This document shows positions 23,736 to 31,501 of a DNA stretch of 40,614 nt, in pieces. The stretch is from contig NZ_HE978535.1 of NCBI RefSeq assembly GCF_000311785.1, positions 128,077 through 168,690 on the forward strand, written 5' to 3'. Within the stretch, counting starts at the first letter, position 1, and each line of letters starts with the position of its first letter. The notes beneath the pieces were generated by a model. It saw only the letters and a program-made list of their open reading frames with translations, did not search any database and was not told where the DNA came from. The stretch is from Brevibacillus massiliensis. GTDB taxonomy: Bacteria > Bacillota > Bacilli > Brevibacillales > Brevibacillaceae. Position numbers and translations under genes: made by a program.

Positions 23736-24875
23736 TCAGGTTTGATAGGAACGCACCGTTGCCGTTTGCCGTTTGCTCCGCTTTTGCTTTCGCTGGAGCC
23801 AAAATGCGATCGATGTCTGCTGATACAGGAAGATGCTGGCCGGGACAGTAACCAAAAACATGGCGGCGATGAGCGCCGGCGTCGACCAGGGCAGGCGGTA
23901 GATGACATAACTCTCCAGCAAAAACAGAATCATCGGGTGAACCAGATACAGTGCCATATTGTACTTGGCCAGCTTGGCGAGCCATCCGCTGATGACTGGC
24001 AGCCTCCCGAGATGTGCGAGGAAGGGGTAGGATGCCAGGATAAAACTGGTCGTATAGGACAGGTAGAGCGGACTGAAGATGTTGAGACCTTCTTCGTAAC
24101 TGATCCGGTCTGTCAGGTAACTCCCGGCAATAACGGCCGTAAACCCGATGAACAGCAGCAAGGAAACGTATCGGAAGCGGTAAACCCATATCCGCCACTT
24201 GTCGATGTTCAGCCCGGCATAACAGCCGAGAAGAAAGTAAAAGACGTACATAAAAGCGTAATTTTGTCCATAGTTGTAGATCTCCTGCAGAAACGACATC
24301 ACAGCCGATGCATTCCAATCAATGGGGACGCCCGGCGTGACAAATACGTACCGGTAGCAGGCGTACAGGGCTGCTTGAGCGGCGAAGACAAGCAGTACCC
24401 AAACAAAGCGCAGCCTTTGTTCGATCACCCGTTTGAAAAGCATGAATAAAACGTTCAACTGCAGATACAAAGGGATGTAGTACAAATGGTAAAAAGCGCT
24501 CCCGGTAAGGACGCTCTTCAAAAATTCGGGAACGATAATCTCCGGCTGCAGGGTCTGAAAGCGGACACAGGTGTAAATCCCTGTCCAAATCAGGTACGGA
24601 ACCAGCACATTGATCCAACGCTTCCGCCAAAATTTGCGCCAATCCACTTCCCGGTTGGCGTACCAGTAGAACATCAGCAAACCGGTCCCAAAAATGAAGA
24701 GAGCACGACCAAACCGCAACAAGATGATGGAGAGGGCTTGTGCATCGTAATTTCCCGGAAAGTCCTGGCTCGCTGCGATGAAAAAACCGAGGATGTGAAT
24801 CACCAATACCGTGAAGGCACCGAAGACAAAAAGTCCATTCACGTCTGTAAACGAGCCTCTGCGATTCTGTACCAT
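23736..24875 (-). CDS. Acyltransferase-3 family membrane protein
   Basis: A 379-residue integral membrane protein of the acyltransferase 3 family (OafA/IcaC-like), which moves acetyl or other acyl groups onto sugars or polymers outside the membrane. About ten hydrophobic segments are seen; the N-terminal region has DVNGLFVFGAFTVLVIHI, with the conserved His of the family in the first helix, and FGRALFIFGTGLLMF as the following segment. The C-terminus is strongly basic (QRKQKRSKRQ). ATG 24875 follows AAAGGAGGGGAGG on its strand. It is 30 bases downstream of lipL and probably its operon partner. The acceptor is unknown; a wall or exopolysaccharide is typical. Confidence 0.85.
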   Translation of the reverse strand: MVQNRRGSFTDVNGLFVFGAFTVLVIHILGFFIAASQDFPGNYDAQALSIILLRFGRALFIFGTGLLMFYWYANREVDWRKFWRKRWINVLVPYLIWTGIYTCVRFQTLQPEIIVPEFLKSVLTGSAFYHLYYIPLYLQLNVLFMLFKRVIEQRLRFVWVLLVFAAQAALYACYRYVFVTPGVPIDWNASAVMSFLQEIYNYGQNYAFMYVFYFLLGCYAGLNIDKWRIWVYRFRYVSLLLFIGFTAVIAGSYLTDRISYEEGLNIFSPLYLSYTTSFILASYPFLAHLGRLPVISGWLAKLAKYNMALYLVHPMILFLLESYVIYRLPWSTPALIAAMFLVTVPASIFLYQQTSIAFWLQRKQKRSKRQTATVRSYQT

Positions 24876-24905
24876 GGATCCTCCCCTCCTTTTACGATGA
24901 AAATG

Positions 24906-25757
24906 TCAACCGATTGACAGTGAGTCGGCCCGTTTTAATTCCTCGCTCGAGTATCCGTAAAGACCGAGGCGTTCAGTCAGATGTGCACGTGCTTCTGAAA
25001 AGTCTGCAACTGGCAGAGAAAACGGGACCTTTTCTACTGCCCAGAATTTCCGGCAAGCGACGAATAGCTGTTCTTTTACCTCTGGCAGCGTCACAGCCCG
25101 GCCAGTCAACTCCGATATACTGCCGATCGTCCCCGGGTCAATCCGGGGAATCGGTTTGTTCTGTATCATCTCGGCCAGTCCGGCCTCCCTGTAGAAATTG
25201 TCCATCAGTTTTCCGCGTTCGAGTCCGCTTCCTTCTACATTGATGCAGAGCTGCAGGATGGATCCGTGCCTGGTGCGCCGCTGTGCCATACCGCCCAGCT
25301 TTTTACCGCCGATCGCGAAGTCGTAGTCGCCGGCACAGTAAGAACCCGCCACTTCCCCGATTTCTACCGGGCCGTAAGCCTGGAGCCCTGTGCTGATGAT
25401 CGCTGCCGCGAGGCGAAAGAAATCGTCGATGGAAATGCGTGTATCGGGCAAGAGAATGGCCACATTCAACACCCCGGCATCGAGCGGGACACACGCTCCG
25501 CCAGAGGAGCGCAGCACACAGCCAAATCCGCGTTCGGCGGCAAATTTCAGCCCCCGTGACAAATGGGGCAGCCTCGCATCGCGGCGGCCAAGGTAGAGAG
25601 CGCGATCGTATACCCACAAGTGGATAATGGGCTGGGCATCCGGTCTGCCGAGGCTGTTGGCCAAGGCTTCATCGAAGGCGAGCGGATCTATTGGGCTCGC
25701 CGTATGGATCCCGGAGTCCATCCAGCGAAAAGGTAGCGGAACGCGAAGGTCAGACAA
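24906..25757 (-). CDS. lipL: LipL-type octanoyl/lipoyl transferase
   Basis: A 283-residue member of the biotin/lipoate protein ligase fold family. The SYCAGDYDFAIGGKKLGG stretch (about 139-156) carries Cys141 and Lys152/153, the cysteine-lysine pair of the Bacillus LipM/LipL transferases rather than ATP-using LplA. RSSGGACVPLD (83-93) replaces the RRxxGGGxV signature. LipL moves the octanoyl or lipoyl group from GcvH to E2 subunits of 2-oxoacid dehydrogenases; LipM could not be fully excluded. The start is TTG 25757, 7 bases after GGAAGGAG on its strand. The acyltransferase gene follows at 30 bases. Confidence 0.82.
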   Translation of the reverse strand: MSDLRVPLPFRWMDSGIHTASPIDPLAFDEALANSLGRPDAQPIIHLWVYDRALYLGRRDARLPHLSRGLKFAAERGFGCVLRSSGGACVPLDAGVLNVAILLPDTRISIDDFFRLAAAIISTGLQAYGPVEIGEVAGSYCAGDYDFAIGGKKLGGMAQRRTRHGSILQLCINVEGSGLERGKLMDNFYREAGLAEMIQNKPIPRIDPGTIGSISELTGRAVTLPEVKEQLFVACRKFWAVEKVPFSLPVADFSEARAHLTERLGLYGYSSEELKRADSLSIG

Positions 25758-25806
25758 GGCAATACTCCTTCCAAAATGCCGACTTGACCGGCAAAAGTCG
25801 GATACT

Positions 25807-25835
25807 ATTATACACGTACCCTTTTATTTTTTCTA
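25807..25835 (-). promoter_or_regulatory. Promoter of lipL with leader hairpin
   Basis: Minus strand: perfect TATAAT at 25812-25807 with TAGAAA 17 bases upstream (weak -35). The leader then contains CCGACTT/AAGTCGG with a 9-base loop just before the lipL ribosome binding site. Confidence 0.6.
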
Positions 25836-25857
25836 GTTGTGAATTTTTCATAACCAA

Positions 25858-25892
25858 GAAAAACAGGAAAGCCGCTTCCGAAAAGAAGCGGC
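25858..25892 (-). terminator. Terminator after the SLH protein gene
   Basis: On the minus strand GCCGCTTC and GAAGCGGC pair around six bases, followed by TTTCCTGTTTTTC, 14 bases after the stop. Confidence 0.85.
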
Positions 25893-25906
25893 CTGAGCGC
25901 ATGTGC

Positions 25907-27157
25907 TTACTTTGTAATTTCCTTAAATTGGAAGTTATCAAAATAGGTCATTTTGTCCGGTACATCTTTGGTGGCGTCCTTGTGCAGATAAAGGCCGAGC
26001 GATGTTCCGTCAATCGGATAATCCTGCTGGCCAAAGACAAATGAACCGTTCACAGAAATCTCGTAACTGTCCTTGTTTACCGTGATTTTCAGTTTGTTGG
26101 TGGTTTGCAGCTTGTAGGCGAAGGTTGCCAATGTGGTTGTACTCTTGTTCTTTGCATCCTTGACGTGGGAGACGGTGATTGCCTTTTTGCCGATCGTCAC
26201 CACATCAGCTTCGCCGTCCTTGCCGTTGAAGAAGAGTCCGCCTAAGCCGTCTGTTCCGTCTGCAATGACGTCAATCTGAAGCTCGTAATTTTCGGGATTG
26301 GCCGATTCGTTCCATTTTAATGGCAGGAAGTAGTGATACAGGTTGGAGTCATTGGATACAGCGGTTGCCCGGTTGCCGATCACTCCCCAGTTTCCGGTTG
26401 CATCCTTTGTCAGCCAATTGTCGAGGTTCTTGCCGGAGAAGGAGTCGCTAATCGAGATCGGCCTTTTCGGATCTTCCGGCTTCGGTTTTGTCGAATCGTC
26501 CGGCGGGAAGACAACCTTTGTCTCATCCAACCCGGCGCGGTACAACAGGGAAGCGGCTTCCGCACGGGTAATCGGGTCCTGGGGCCGGAATGTCCTGTCG
26601 TCAAAGCCCTTGATCAAGTCGGTTTGAACAGCGATTGCGATAAACGGCTGCAGGTTCGGCGATATCTTGGAATAATCGCGGAAGCGCGATAAAATCGACA
26701 GATCTGCTTTCTTGCTCTGATCGTATCCCATCAGCCGTACGAGGGCGACAGCGATATCTTCCCGGACGGCGTATTCATCAGGTTTGTACAGATAGGTCGT
26801 ACCTGTTTTGTAGCCGGTCAAGTAATTTTTGGCCAGCTCAACATAGTAAAACGCCCAGTGGTTGCGGTCCACGTCCTTAAATGTCTGTTTGATTGAATTG
26901 GACCTGTTGATCTCGATATCTGCTGCCGCGATCATGATTTTGGCAAATTCCGCGCGGGTGATTTTATTATTGGGCCGGAAAGTGCCATCGGTGTACCCTT
27001 GGATTATCCCTTTTTCGGCCATGGCAGAGATGGCTTCATAGGCCCAGTGGCTGCGCGGCACGTCTTTGAATGTCTTTGTTGCGGCCTGTGCCTGTGCAAA
27101 CGGCATCATCGCAAACAACAACAAGCCGGCGAGAAAGAATAACGCAAGTTTTCGCAT
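25907..27157 (-). CDS. Secreted S-layer-homology (SLH) protein with C-terminal beta-sandwich
   Basis: A 416-residue exported protein. Residues 1-26 are a signal peptide (MRKLALFFLAGLLLFAMMPF, cleavage after AQAQA). Three SLH repeats follow: about 29-78 (FKDVPRSHWAYEAI...ITRAEF), about 92-143 (FKDVDRNHWAF) and about 158-209 (DDRTFRPQDPITRAEA). SLH triplets anchor proteins to pyruvylated secondary wall polymer. A Pro/Lys/Asp linker (216-232) leads to a domain at about 235-416 that looks like a LamG/DUF1080-type beta-sandwich (DSFSGKNLDNW...GLYLHKD...YFDNFQFKE), perhaps carbohydrate-binding. ATG 27157 follows CAAGGAGG; the open frame upstream to 27346 is not a plausible protein. It is divergent from miaB. 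Confidence 0.9.
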   Translation of the reverse strand: MRKLALFFLAGLLLFAMMPFAQAQAATKTFKDVPRSHWAYEAISAMAEKGIIQGYTDGTFRPNNKITRAEFAKIMIAAADIEINRSNSIKQTFKDVDRNHWAFYYVELAKNYLTGYKTGTTYLYKPDEYAVREDIAVALVRLMGYDQSKKADLSILSRFRDYSKISPNLQPFIAIAVQTDLIKGFDDRTFRPQDPITRAEAASLLYRAGLDETKVVFPPDDSTKPKPEDPKRPISISDSFSGKNLDNWLTKDATGNWGVIGNRATAVSNDSNLYHYFLPLKWNESANPENYELQIDVIADGTDGLGGLFFNGKDGEADVVTIGKKAITVSHVKDAKNKSTTTLATFAYKLQTTNKLKITVNKDSYEISVNGSFVFGQQDYPIDGTSLGLYLHKDATKDVPDKMTYFDNFQFKEITK

Positions 27158-27313
27158 GGGTTCCTCCTTGAATGTGGTGATTTGCTCCTTTAGACGTCGC
27201 CGGACGAGGGAAAGTTGCAAGTCCCCGAAAAAATGGACGGCAATCAAACGATCCTGAAAAATAATACATTCCCAGCCGTTCAATGCTGTTTCTAGGTGTC
27301 CGGCCGGCAGTTG

Positions 27314-27322
27314 TGGTATAAT
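27314..27322 (+). promoter_or_regulatory. Extended -10 promoter of miaB
   Basis: TGG-TATAAT at 27314-27322 is a perfect -10 with the TGn extension; no convincing -35 is seen. The start would be near 27329, about 38 bases before miaB. Confidence 0.65.
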
Positions 27323-27366
27323 GTCTTGATGTGAACCCATTAACAATCATATTGAGGTGATAGATC

Positions 27367-28878
27367 ATGACAACATCGGGGAGTTCGACACCGGACTTAA
27401 AATCCGCCCAGAAGTCGAAAAGCAAGAAAGATTACTCGATCTATTTTCAGCCCCCTTCGTTAAAAGAGGCGAAGAAGCGCGGAAAGGAAGAGGTTACCGT
27501 CCACTACAACTTCTCGATTCCGGAGGATATGGAAGGGATCGGAAGAGGAAAGCGTTACCTGGTTCGCACGTATGGATGCCAGATGAACGAGCACGACAGC
27601 GAGACGATCTCCGGCATTCTGGAACAGATGGGGTACGCTCCTGCCAAAGATGAGACAGAGGCTGACATCATTCTGTTCAACACCTGTGCCATTCGCGAGA
27701 ACGCCGAGGATAAGGTGTTTGGCGAATTGGGCCACATGAAGCGGATGAAGTACAACAACCCCAACCTGATTCTCGGTGTCTGCGGATGCATGTCACAGGA
27801 GGAGAGCGTCGTAAACAAGATCCTAAAGAGTTACCAGCACGTGGATCTCATTTTTGGGACGCATAACATCCACCGTCTGCCGCATTTGCTGCGAGACGCG
27901 CTGTTCAGCAAGGAAATGGTCGTCGAGGTGTGGTCCAAAGAGGGAGACATCATCGAGAATATGCCGAAGCTTCGCGAGGGCAGCATCAAGGCGTGGGTGA
28001 ATATCATGTACGGCTGCGACAAATTCTGCACCTACTGCATCGTTCCGTATACGCGGGGGAAAGAGCGAAGCCGCCGTCCGGACGACGTCATTGCCGAAGT
28101 GCGGGAATTGGCGCGGCAGGGCTTTAAGGAGATTACGCTGCTCGGACAAAATGTCAACGCCTACGGCAAGGACTTTGAGGACATCACCTACGGCTTTGGC
28201 GATTTGCTCGACGATCTGCGCAAGATCGACATACCGCGGATTCGCTTTACCACCAGCCACCCGCGCGACTTTGACGACCATCTGATCGAGGTGCTGGCCA
28301 AAGGCGGCAACCTGGTCGAGCAAATTCACCTGCCGGTGCAGTCAGGCAGTACAGAGGTCCTGAAAAAAATGGCCCGGAAGTACAGCAGGGAGCATTATCT
28401 CGAGTTGGTGCGCAAGATTAAAGCCGCCATCCCCCATGCTGCCTTGACGACAGACATCATCGTCGGGTTCCCCGGAGAAACGGAAGAACAGTTCGAAGAG
28501 ACGCTCTCTTTGGTGGAAGAAGTAGGTTATGATTCGGCCTACACGTTTATCTATTCCCCTCGCGAAGGGACACCAGCAGCGGTCATGGAGGACAACGTCC
28601 CGCACGAAGTGAAAAAACAACGCCTGCAGCGCTTGATGGATCTGCAAAATCGCATCAGTCTGGAAAAAAATCTCGCGCTGCAAGGCGAAGTAGTGGAACT
28701 GCTCGTCGAAGGGGAAAGCAAAACGAACCCCGATGTCCTGTCCGGCCGCACCCGCACAGGCAAGCTCGTCCACTTTGCAGGCGACAAATCCCTGATCGGC
28801 CAGTTTGTGCACGTGCGCATCACGGAAGCGAAGACGTGGACACTGCATGGTGAAATCGTGACAAAGGTAGGAGTGTAG
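27367..28878 (+). CDS. miaB: tRNA-2-methylthio-N6-dimethylallyladenosine synthase MiaB
   Basis: A 503-residue radical SAM methylthiotransferase that converts i6A37 in tRNA to ms2i6A37. The N-terminal UPF0004 domain has Cys71 ([11 protein letters not shown]), Cys107 and Cys141; the radical SAM motif CDKFCTYC has Cys217, Cys221 and Cys224; a TRAM domain ends the protein. The about 60-residue N-terminal extension is normal for the Bacillus type. ATG 27367 follows GAGGTGATAGATC. Its substrate is produced by MiaA, encoded at 36893. ricA follows after 4 bases; the RicA-RicF-RicT complex has been linked to MiaB function in B. subtilis, which makes this pairing meaningful. Confidence 0.96.
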   Translation: MTTSGSSTPDLKSAQKSKSKKDYSIYFQPPSLKEAKKRGKEEVTVHYNFSIPEDMEGIGRGKRYLVRTYGCQMNEHDSETISGILEQMGYAPAKDETEADIILFNTCAIRENAEDKVFGELGHMKRMKYNNPNLILGVCGCMSQEESVVNKILKSYQHVDLIFGTHNIHRLPHLLRDALFSKEMVVEVWSKEGDIIENMPKLREGSIKAWVNIMYGCDKFCTYCIVPYTRGKERSRRPDDVIAEVRELARQGFKEITLLGQNVNAYGKDFEDITYGFGDLLDDLRKIDIPRIRFTTSHPRDFDDHLIEVLAKGGNLVEQIHLPVQSGSTEVLKKMARKYSREHYLELVRKIKAAIPHAALTTDIIVGFPGETEEQFEETLSLVEEVGYDSAYTFIYSPREGTPAAVMEDNVPHEVKKQRLQRLMDLQNRISLEKNLALQGEVVELLVEGESKTNPDVLSGRTRTGKLVHFAGDKSLIGQFVHVRITEAKTWTLHGEIVTKVGV

Positions 28879-28882
28879 GATC

Positions 28883-29329
28883 ATGGAACAAAACCAGATG
28901 ATTACGGATAAAGATATTTTAGCGAGGGCGCGTGAATTGGCCGCGCTGATTGCCCGGTCGAAGGAAGTAGACTTCTACAAGCGGGCGGAGCAGCAGATCA
29001 AGCACAATGAACGGGTGCAGGAGTTGATCAGCCAGCTCAAACGGAAACAGAAAGAACTCGTGATGTTTGAGTCGATGAACAATCAGGAGATGGCCAAGAA
29101 GGTGGAGGCGGAGTACAACCAATTGCATGAGGAGCTGGACAGCATCCCCATCGTTGCCGAGTTTAAGCAATCGCAAATGGATGTGAACGATTTGCTGCAG
29201 ATGGTGACACACGTCATCACGAACACGGTGTCCGAGCGGATTATCTTGGACACCGGCGGCAATCCGCTGACGGGACAGACGGGGGGAGGGCCGGAGCGCA
29301 AGGATTCGGACAGCTGCTGCGGCTGCTGA
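28883..29329 (+). CDS. ricA: RicA (YmcA), subunit of the RNase Y specificity complex
   Basis: A 148-residue helical YlbF/YmcA-family protein. With RicF and RicT it forms the Y-complex, which carries Fe-S clusters and directs RNase Y cleavage of operon mRNAs, and affects sporulation, competence and biofilm formation. The body is a helical hairpin bundle (ELISQLKRKQKELVMFESMN), and the C-terminus ends DSCCGC, a cysteine cluster consistent with Fe-S ligation. ATG 28883 lies 4 bases after the miaB stop, with AGGAGTGTAGG as binding site. rny itself is at 13368 in this window. Confidence 0.93.
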   Translation: MEQNQMITDKDILARARELAALIARSKEVDFYKRAEQQIKHNERVQELISQLKRKQKELVMFESMNNQEMAKKVEAEYNQLHEELDSIPIVAEFKQSQMDVNDLLQMVTHVITNTVSERIILDTGGNPLTGQTGGGPERKDSDSCCGC

Positions 29330-29347
29330 CGGGCTTGCAGCATTCGG

Positions 29348-29393
29348 CAAACGGTCTTTTCACAAACGGTCTTTGTCACAAACGGGCTTTTCA
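29348..29393 (+). repeat. Three tandem 15-16-bp repeats between ricA and cotE
   Basis: CAAACGGTCTTTTCA (29348-29362), CAAACGGTCTTTGTCA (29363-29378) and CAAACGGGCTTTTCA (29379-29393) follow each other without gaps. They lie 44 bases upstream of the cotE -10 candidate and outside any gene. Confidence 0.75.
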
Positions 29394-29417
29394 AAACTCG
29401 GCGTGAGCTTTTCTTGC

Positions 29418-29444
29418 ACCCTAGACGAATGACCTGCATACAAA
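29418..29444 (+). promoter_or_regulatory. Candidate mother-cell (sigma-K/E) promoter of cotE
   Basis: AC at 29418-29419, 17 bases, then CATACAAA at 29437-29444. CATACA also fits the sigma-E -10. cotE in B. subtilis is read by both sigma factors. The leader would be about 27 bases. Confidence 0.4.
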
Positions 29445-29477
29445 TGTACAGAAACGTTGTATGGAGGAGGTAACGAA

Positions 29478-30041
29478 ATGTCGGGTATAGATAAAGACCT
29501 GCAGTGCCGGGAACTCATCGCAAAAGCCGTATGTGGCAAAGGCCAGAAATACTCCACTACGACACAGACCATTTTGCCATCTCATACACCTTCGACAATC
29601 TTGGGATGCTGGCTGATCAACAACAGTTTCCAAGCGGAAAAAGTCGGAGATGCTATTGAAATTACCGGTACTTGTGACGTCAACTTGTGGTATTCGTTCG
29701 CTGACAACACGCAGACGGAAGTAAAGAAAGAAACGATTTCCTATCATGAGACAGTCCCGCTTTCCTACTACGATACGAACTGCCGCGGCGATCTGGAGAT
29801 TATCGCCCGGGCTGTTGAGCAGCCGAAATGCGTCAAAGCCGAAATTTCCGGCGGGGGTACGGTCACCATCCGTATCGAAATGGAGTACGCGGTGGAAATC
29901 ATTGGCGAAACGAAGATGTGTGTCGTCGTCTGCTCCGGCGGTTGTGATGATAAAGACTTTATCATCGATGACTTTAGCGACAGCAGCGAGGACTATGACG
30001 ATTTTGAATCGGCCGATGCCCTGTTTGACGATCTCGACTAA
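29478..30041 (+). CDS. cotE: Outer spore coat morphogenetic protein CotE
   Basis: A 187-residue CotE, which organises the outer coat of the spore by recruiting outer-coat proteins from the mother cell. The N-terminal part (CRELIAKAVCGKGQKYSTTT) and the central beta-rich part (VNLWYSFADNTQTEVKKETI) are typical, and the C-terminal about 30 residues are highly acidic (DDFSDSSEDYDDFES) as in other CotE proteins. The length is close to the B. subtilis protein. ATG 29478 has GGAGGAGGTAACGAA in front; an in-frame TTG at 29457 lies upstream of that site. Position after miaB-ricA and before mutS is conserved. A terminator follows. Confidence 0.97.
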   Translation: MSGIDKDLQCRELIAKAVCGKGQKYSTTTQTILPSHTPSTILGCWLINNSFQAEKVGDAIEITGTCDVNLWYSFADNTQTEVKKETISYHETVPLSYYDTNCRGDLEIIARAVEQPKCVKAEISGGGTVTIRIEMEYAVEIIGETKMCVVVCSGGCDDKDFIIDDFSDSSEDYDDFESADALFDDLD

Positions 30042-30071
30042 AGAGAGGAGAACCACACTCCTCTCTTTTTT
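30040..30071 (+). terminator. Rho-independent terminator after cotE
   Basis: AAGAGAGGAG pairs with CTCCTCTCTT around AACCACA and is followed by a T-run. It separates cotE from the amidoligase-like gene. Confidence 0.88.
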
Positions 30072-30100
30072 GCTTGCTGTCGATCGGCAAAAGCGCCCTC

Positions 30101-30127
30101 ACGGCTTGCTGGGCTCTTGCATAGGAT
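30101..30127 (+). promoter_or_regulatory. Candidate sigma-K promoter of the amidoligase-like gene
   Basis: AC at 30101-30102, 17 bases, then CATAGGAT at 30120-30127 fits the sigma-K pattern (AC, 16-17 bases, CATAnnnT) exactly and copies the spacing of the cotE site. The leader would be short, about 16 bases. Confidence 0.45.
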
Positions 30128-30149
30128 GTAGGCGGAGGGGAGTCAGAGG

Positions 30150-31499
30150 ATGACAATAGCAACTGCAACGTCCATTTTGCTTAACCCCGCGTCGGCGCTT
30201 GAACTGTGCCGCGACTATCGCAGGATGATGTCCGTGCTCAAGCTGCACGGAATCCCGACGCGCATGCTCCGGGAACGCGGACAGTTGGGTGAAGCCGGCC
30301 ACAGGCCCCAGCGCAGTTACCTGGTCCACCTGTTTCAGCGCAACGTATTGGGGATGCAGCTGGCCGAATCCCGGGGTGTTTGGCTCATGCGGCAGGTGAT
30401 CAGCCCGGAAGTGCTTGATTTTCTCCCGACAGAAGAGCGGGAAGGTGCGGAGATCCAGCGGGTCATCGCCTGTGCAATTCGCAGCTTGTATGCTGTGGGG
30501 CTTGATTACGGTTCGGTCCTCATCGCTGCCTTGTCGCCGACCCGGATCCGGGTCATGGATGTAGATCCCGGGATGGAGCGATCGAAGCAGCTATCATTAG
30601 TGTATGCTGAAGCTCAGCGGACTTTCCTGCAACAAGTCGGCGATGAACAGCAGCGGCAGACTGGCGTAACGCTGGGTGCCGACCCCGAATTTGCCCTGCG
30701 CAGCCAGACGGGCGAAATGGGAATCGCGTCCGCATTTTTGGGAAAACACGGCATCGCGGGGTGCGACTTTGCCCGGACGCAGGAAAATCGCCTGGAGAAT
30801 CACTTTCCGCTCGTCGAGCTTCGCCCCAAACCCGCTGACGAACCGGATCAGCTGCTCCGCCACCTCTATCGGGCCATGCAAGTTGCCCGAAGCAAAATAG
30901 ACAGCTCATGGGAATGGATTGCCGGCGGCATGCCGTTCCGAGGGTTTCCGATTGGCGGACACATCCATTTCAGCGGCGTTGTCCCGACATTTCAGTTGGC
31001 GAGAAAGCTGGACAGTTACCTCAGCCTGCCGCTCTGTCTGGTGGAAGATTCAGGAAGCCGGGACCGCCGGCCGAGATACGGATTTTTGGGAGATGTGCGA
31101 AAACAGCCGCATGGCGGATTTGAATACCGGACGCTGCCGAGCTGGCTGGTCACGCCTCAGACAGCCAGAGGGGTGCTCACCTTGGCGAAGCTGGTAGCGG
31201 ATCAGCAATGGCACTTGACTCAGATGCCTGCGACAGATCTGGGCGTTCAAATGGCTTATTACAGAGGGGATACCGCTTTTTTGCGCCCGGTTGTGCGTGA
31301 CTTGCTGAAAGAATTGACCCGCTTGCCGATGTATCGACGTTATGAACAGGTGTTGGAACCGTTTTTTCGCGATCTCACATCCGGGAAGAACTGGCCGGCC
31401 GAGCAGGATTTTCGCCCGGCCTGGGGACTCTCACCCTCTACATCCCCAAATAACCGTGCTATAATAAAGGACGAGATTGGAAAGCTAGGAGTCGTGTAA
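30150..31499 (+). CDS. Putative amidoligase (phiEco32-like COOH.NH2 ligase type 2)
   Basis: A 449-residue soluble protein. Residues about 170-400 match the glutamine-synthetase/GCS-like COOH.NH2 ligase fold known from phage phiEco32-type proteins: GADPEF (176-181), VELRPKP (222-228), GGHIHFSG (269-276) and EYRTLPSWL (325-333), holding the Glu, Arg and His expected for ATP-metal binding. Residues 1 to about 165 are a separate domain that I do not recognise. Such enzymes form amide bonds with ATP. It sits right after cotE with its own mother-cell-type promoter and ends 2 bases before mutS, so read-through may feed mutS. ATG 30150 follows GGAGGGGAGTCAGAGG. Fold by motif; spore role inferred. Confidence 0.75.
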   Translation: MTIATATSILLNPASALELCRDYRRMMSVLKLHGIPTRMLRERGQLGEAGHRPQRSYLVHLFQRNVLGMQLAESRGVWLMRQVISPEVLDFLPTEEREGAEIQRVIACAIRSLYAVGLDYGSVLIAALSPTRIRVMDVDPGMERSKQLSLVYAEAQRTFLQQVGDEQQRQTGVTLGADPEFALRSQTGEMGIASAFLGKHGIAGCDFARTQENRLENHFPLVELRPKPADEPDQLLRHLYRAMQVARSKIDSSWEWIAGGMPFRGFPIGGHIHFSGVVPTFQLARKLDSYLSLPLCLVEDSGSRDRRPRYGFLGDVRKQPHGGFEYRTLPSWLVTPQTARGVLTLAKLVADQQWHLTQMPATDLGVQMAYYRGDTAFLRPVVRDLLKELTRLPMYRRYEQVLEPFFRDLTSGKNWPAEQDFRPAWGLSPSTSPNNRAIIKDEIGKLGVV

Positions 31500-31501
31500 C
31501 A

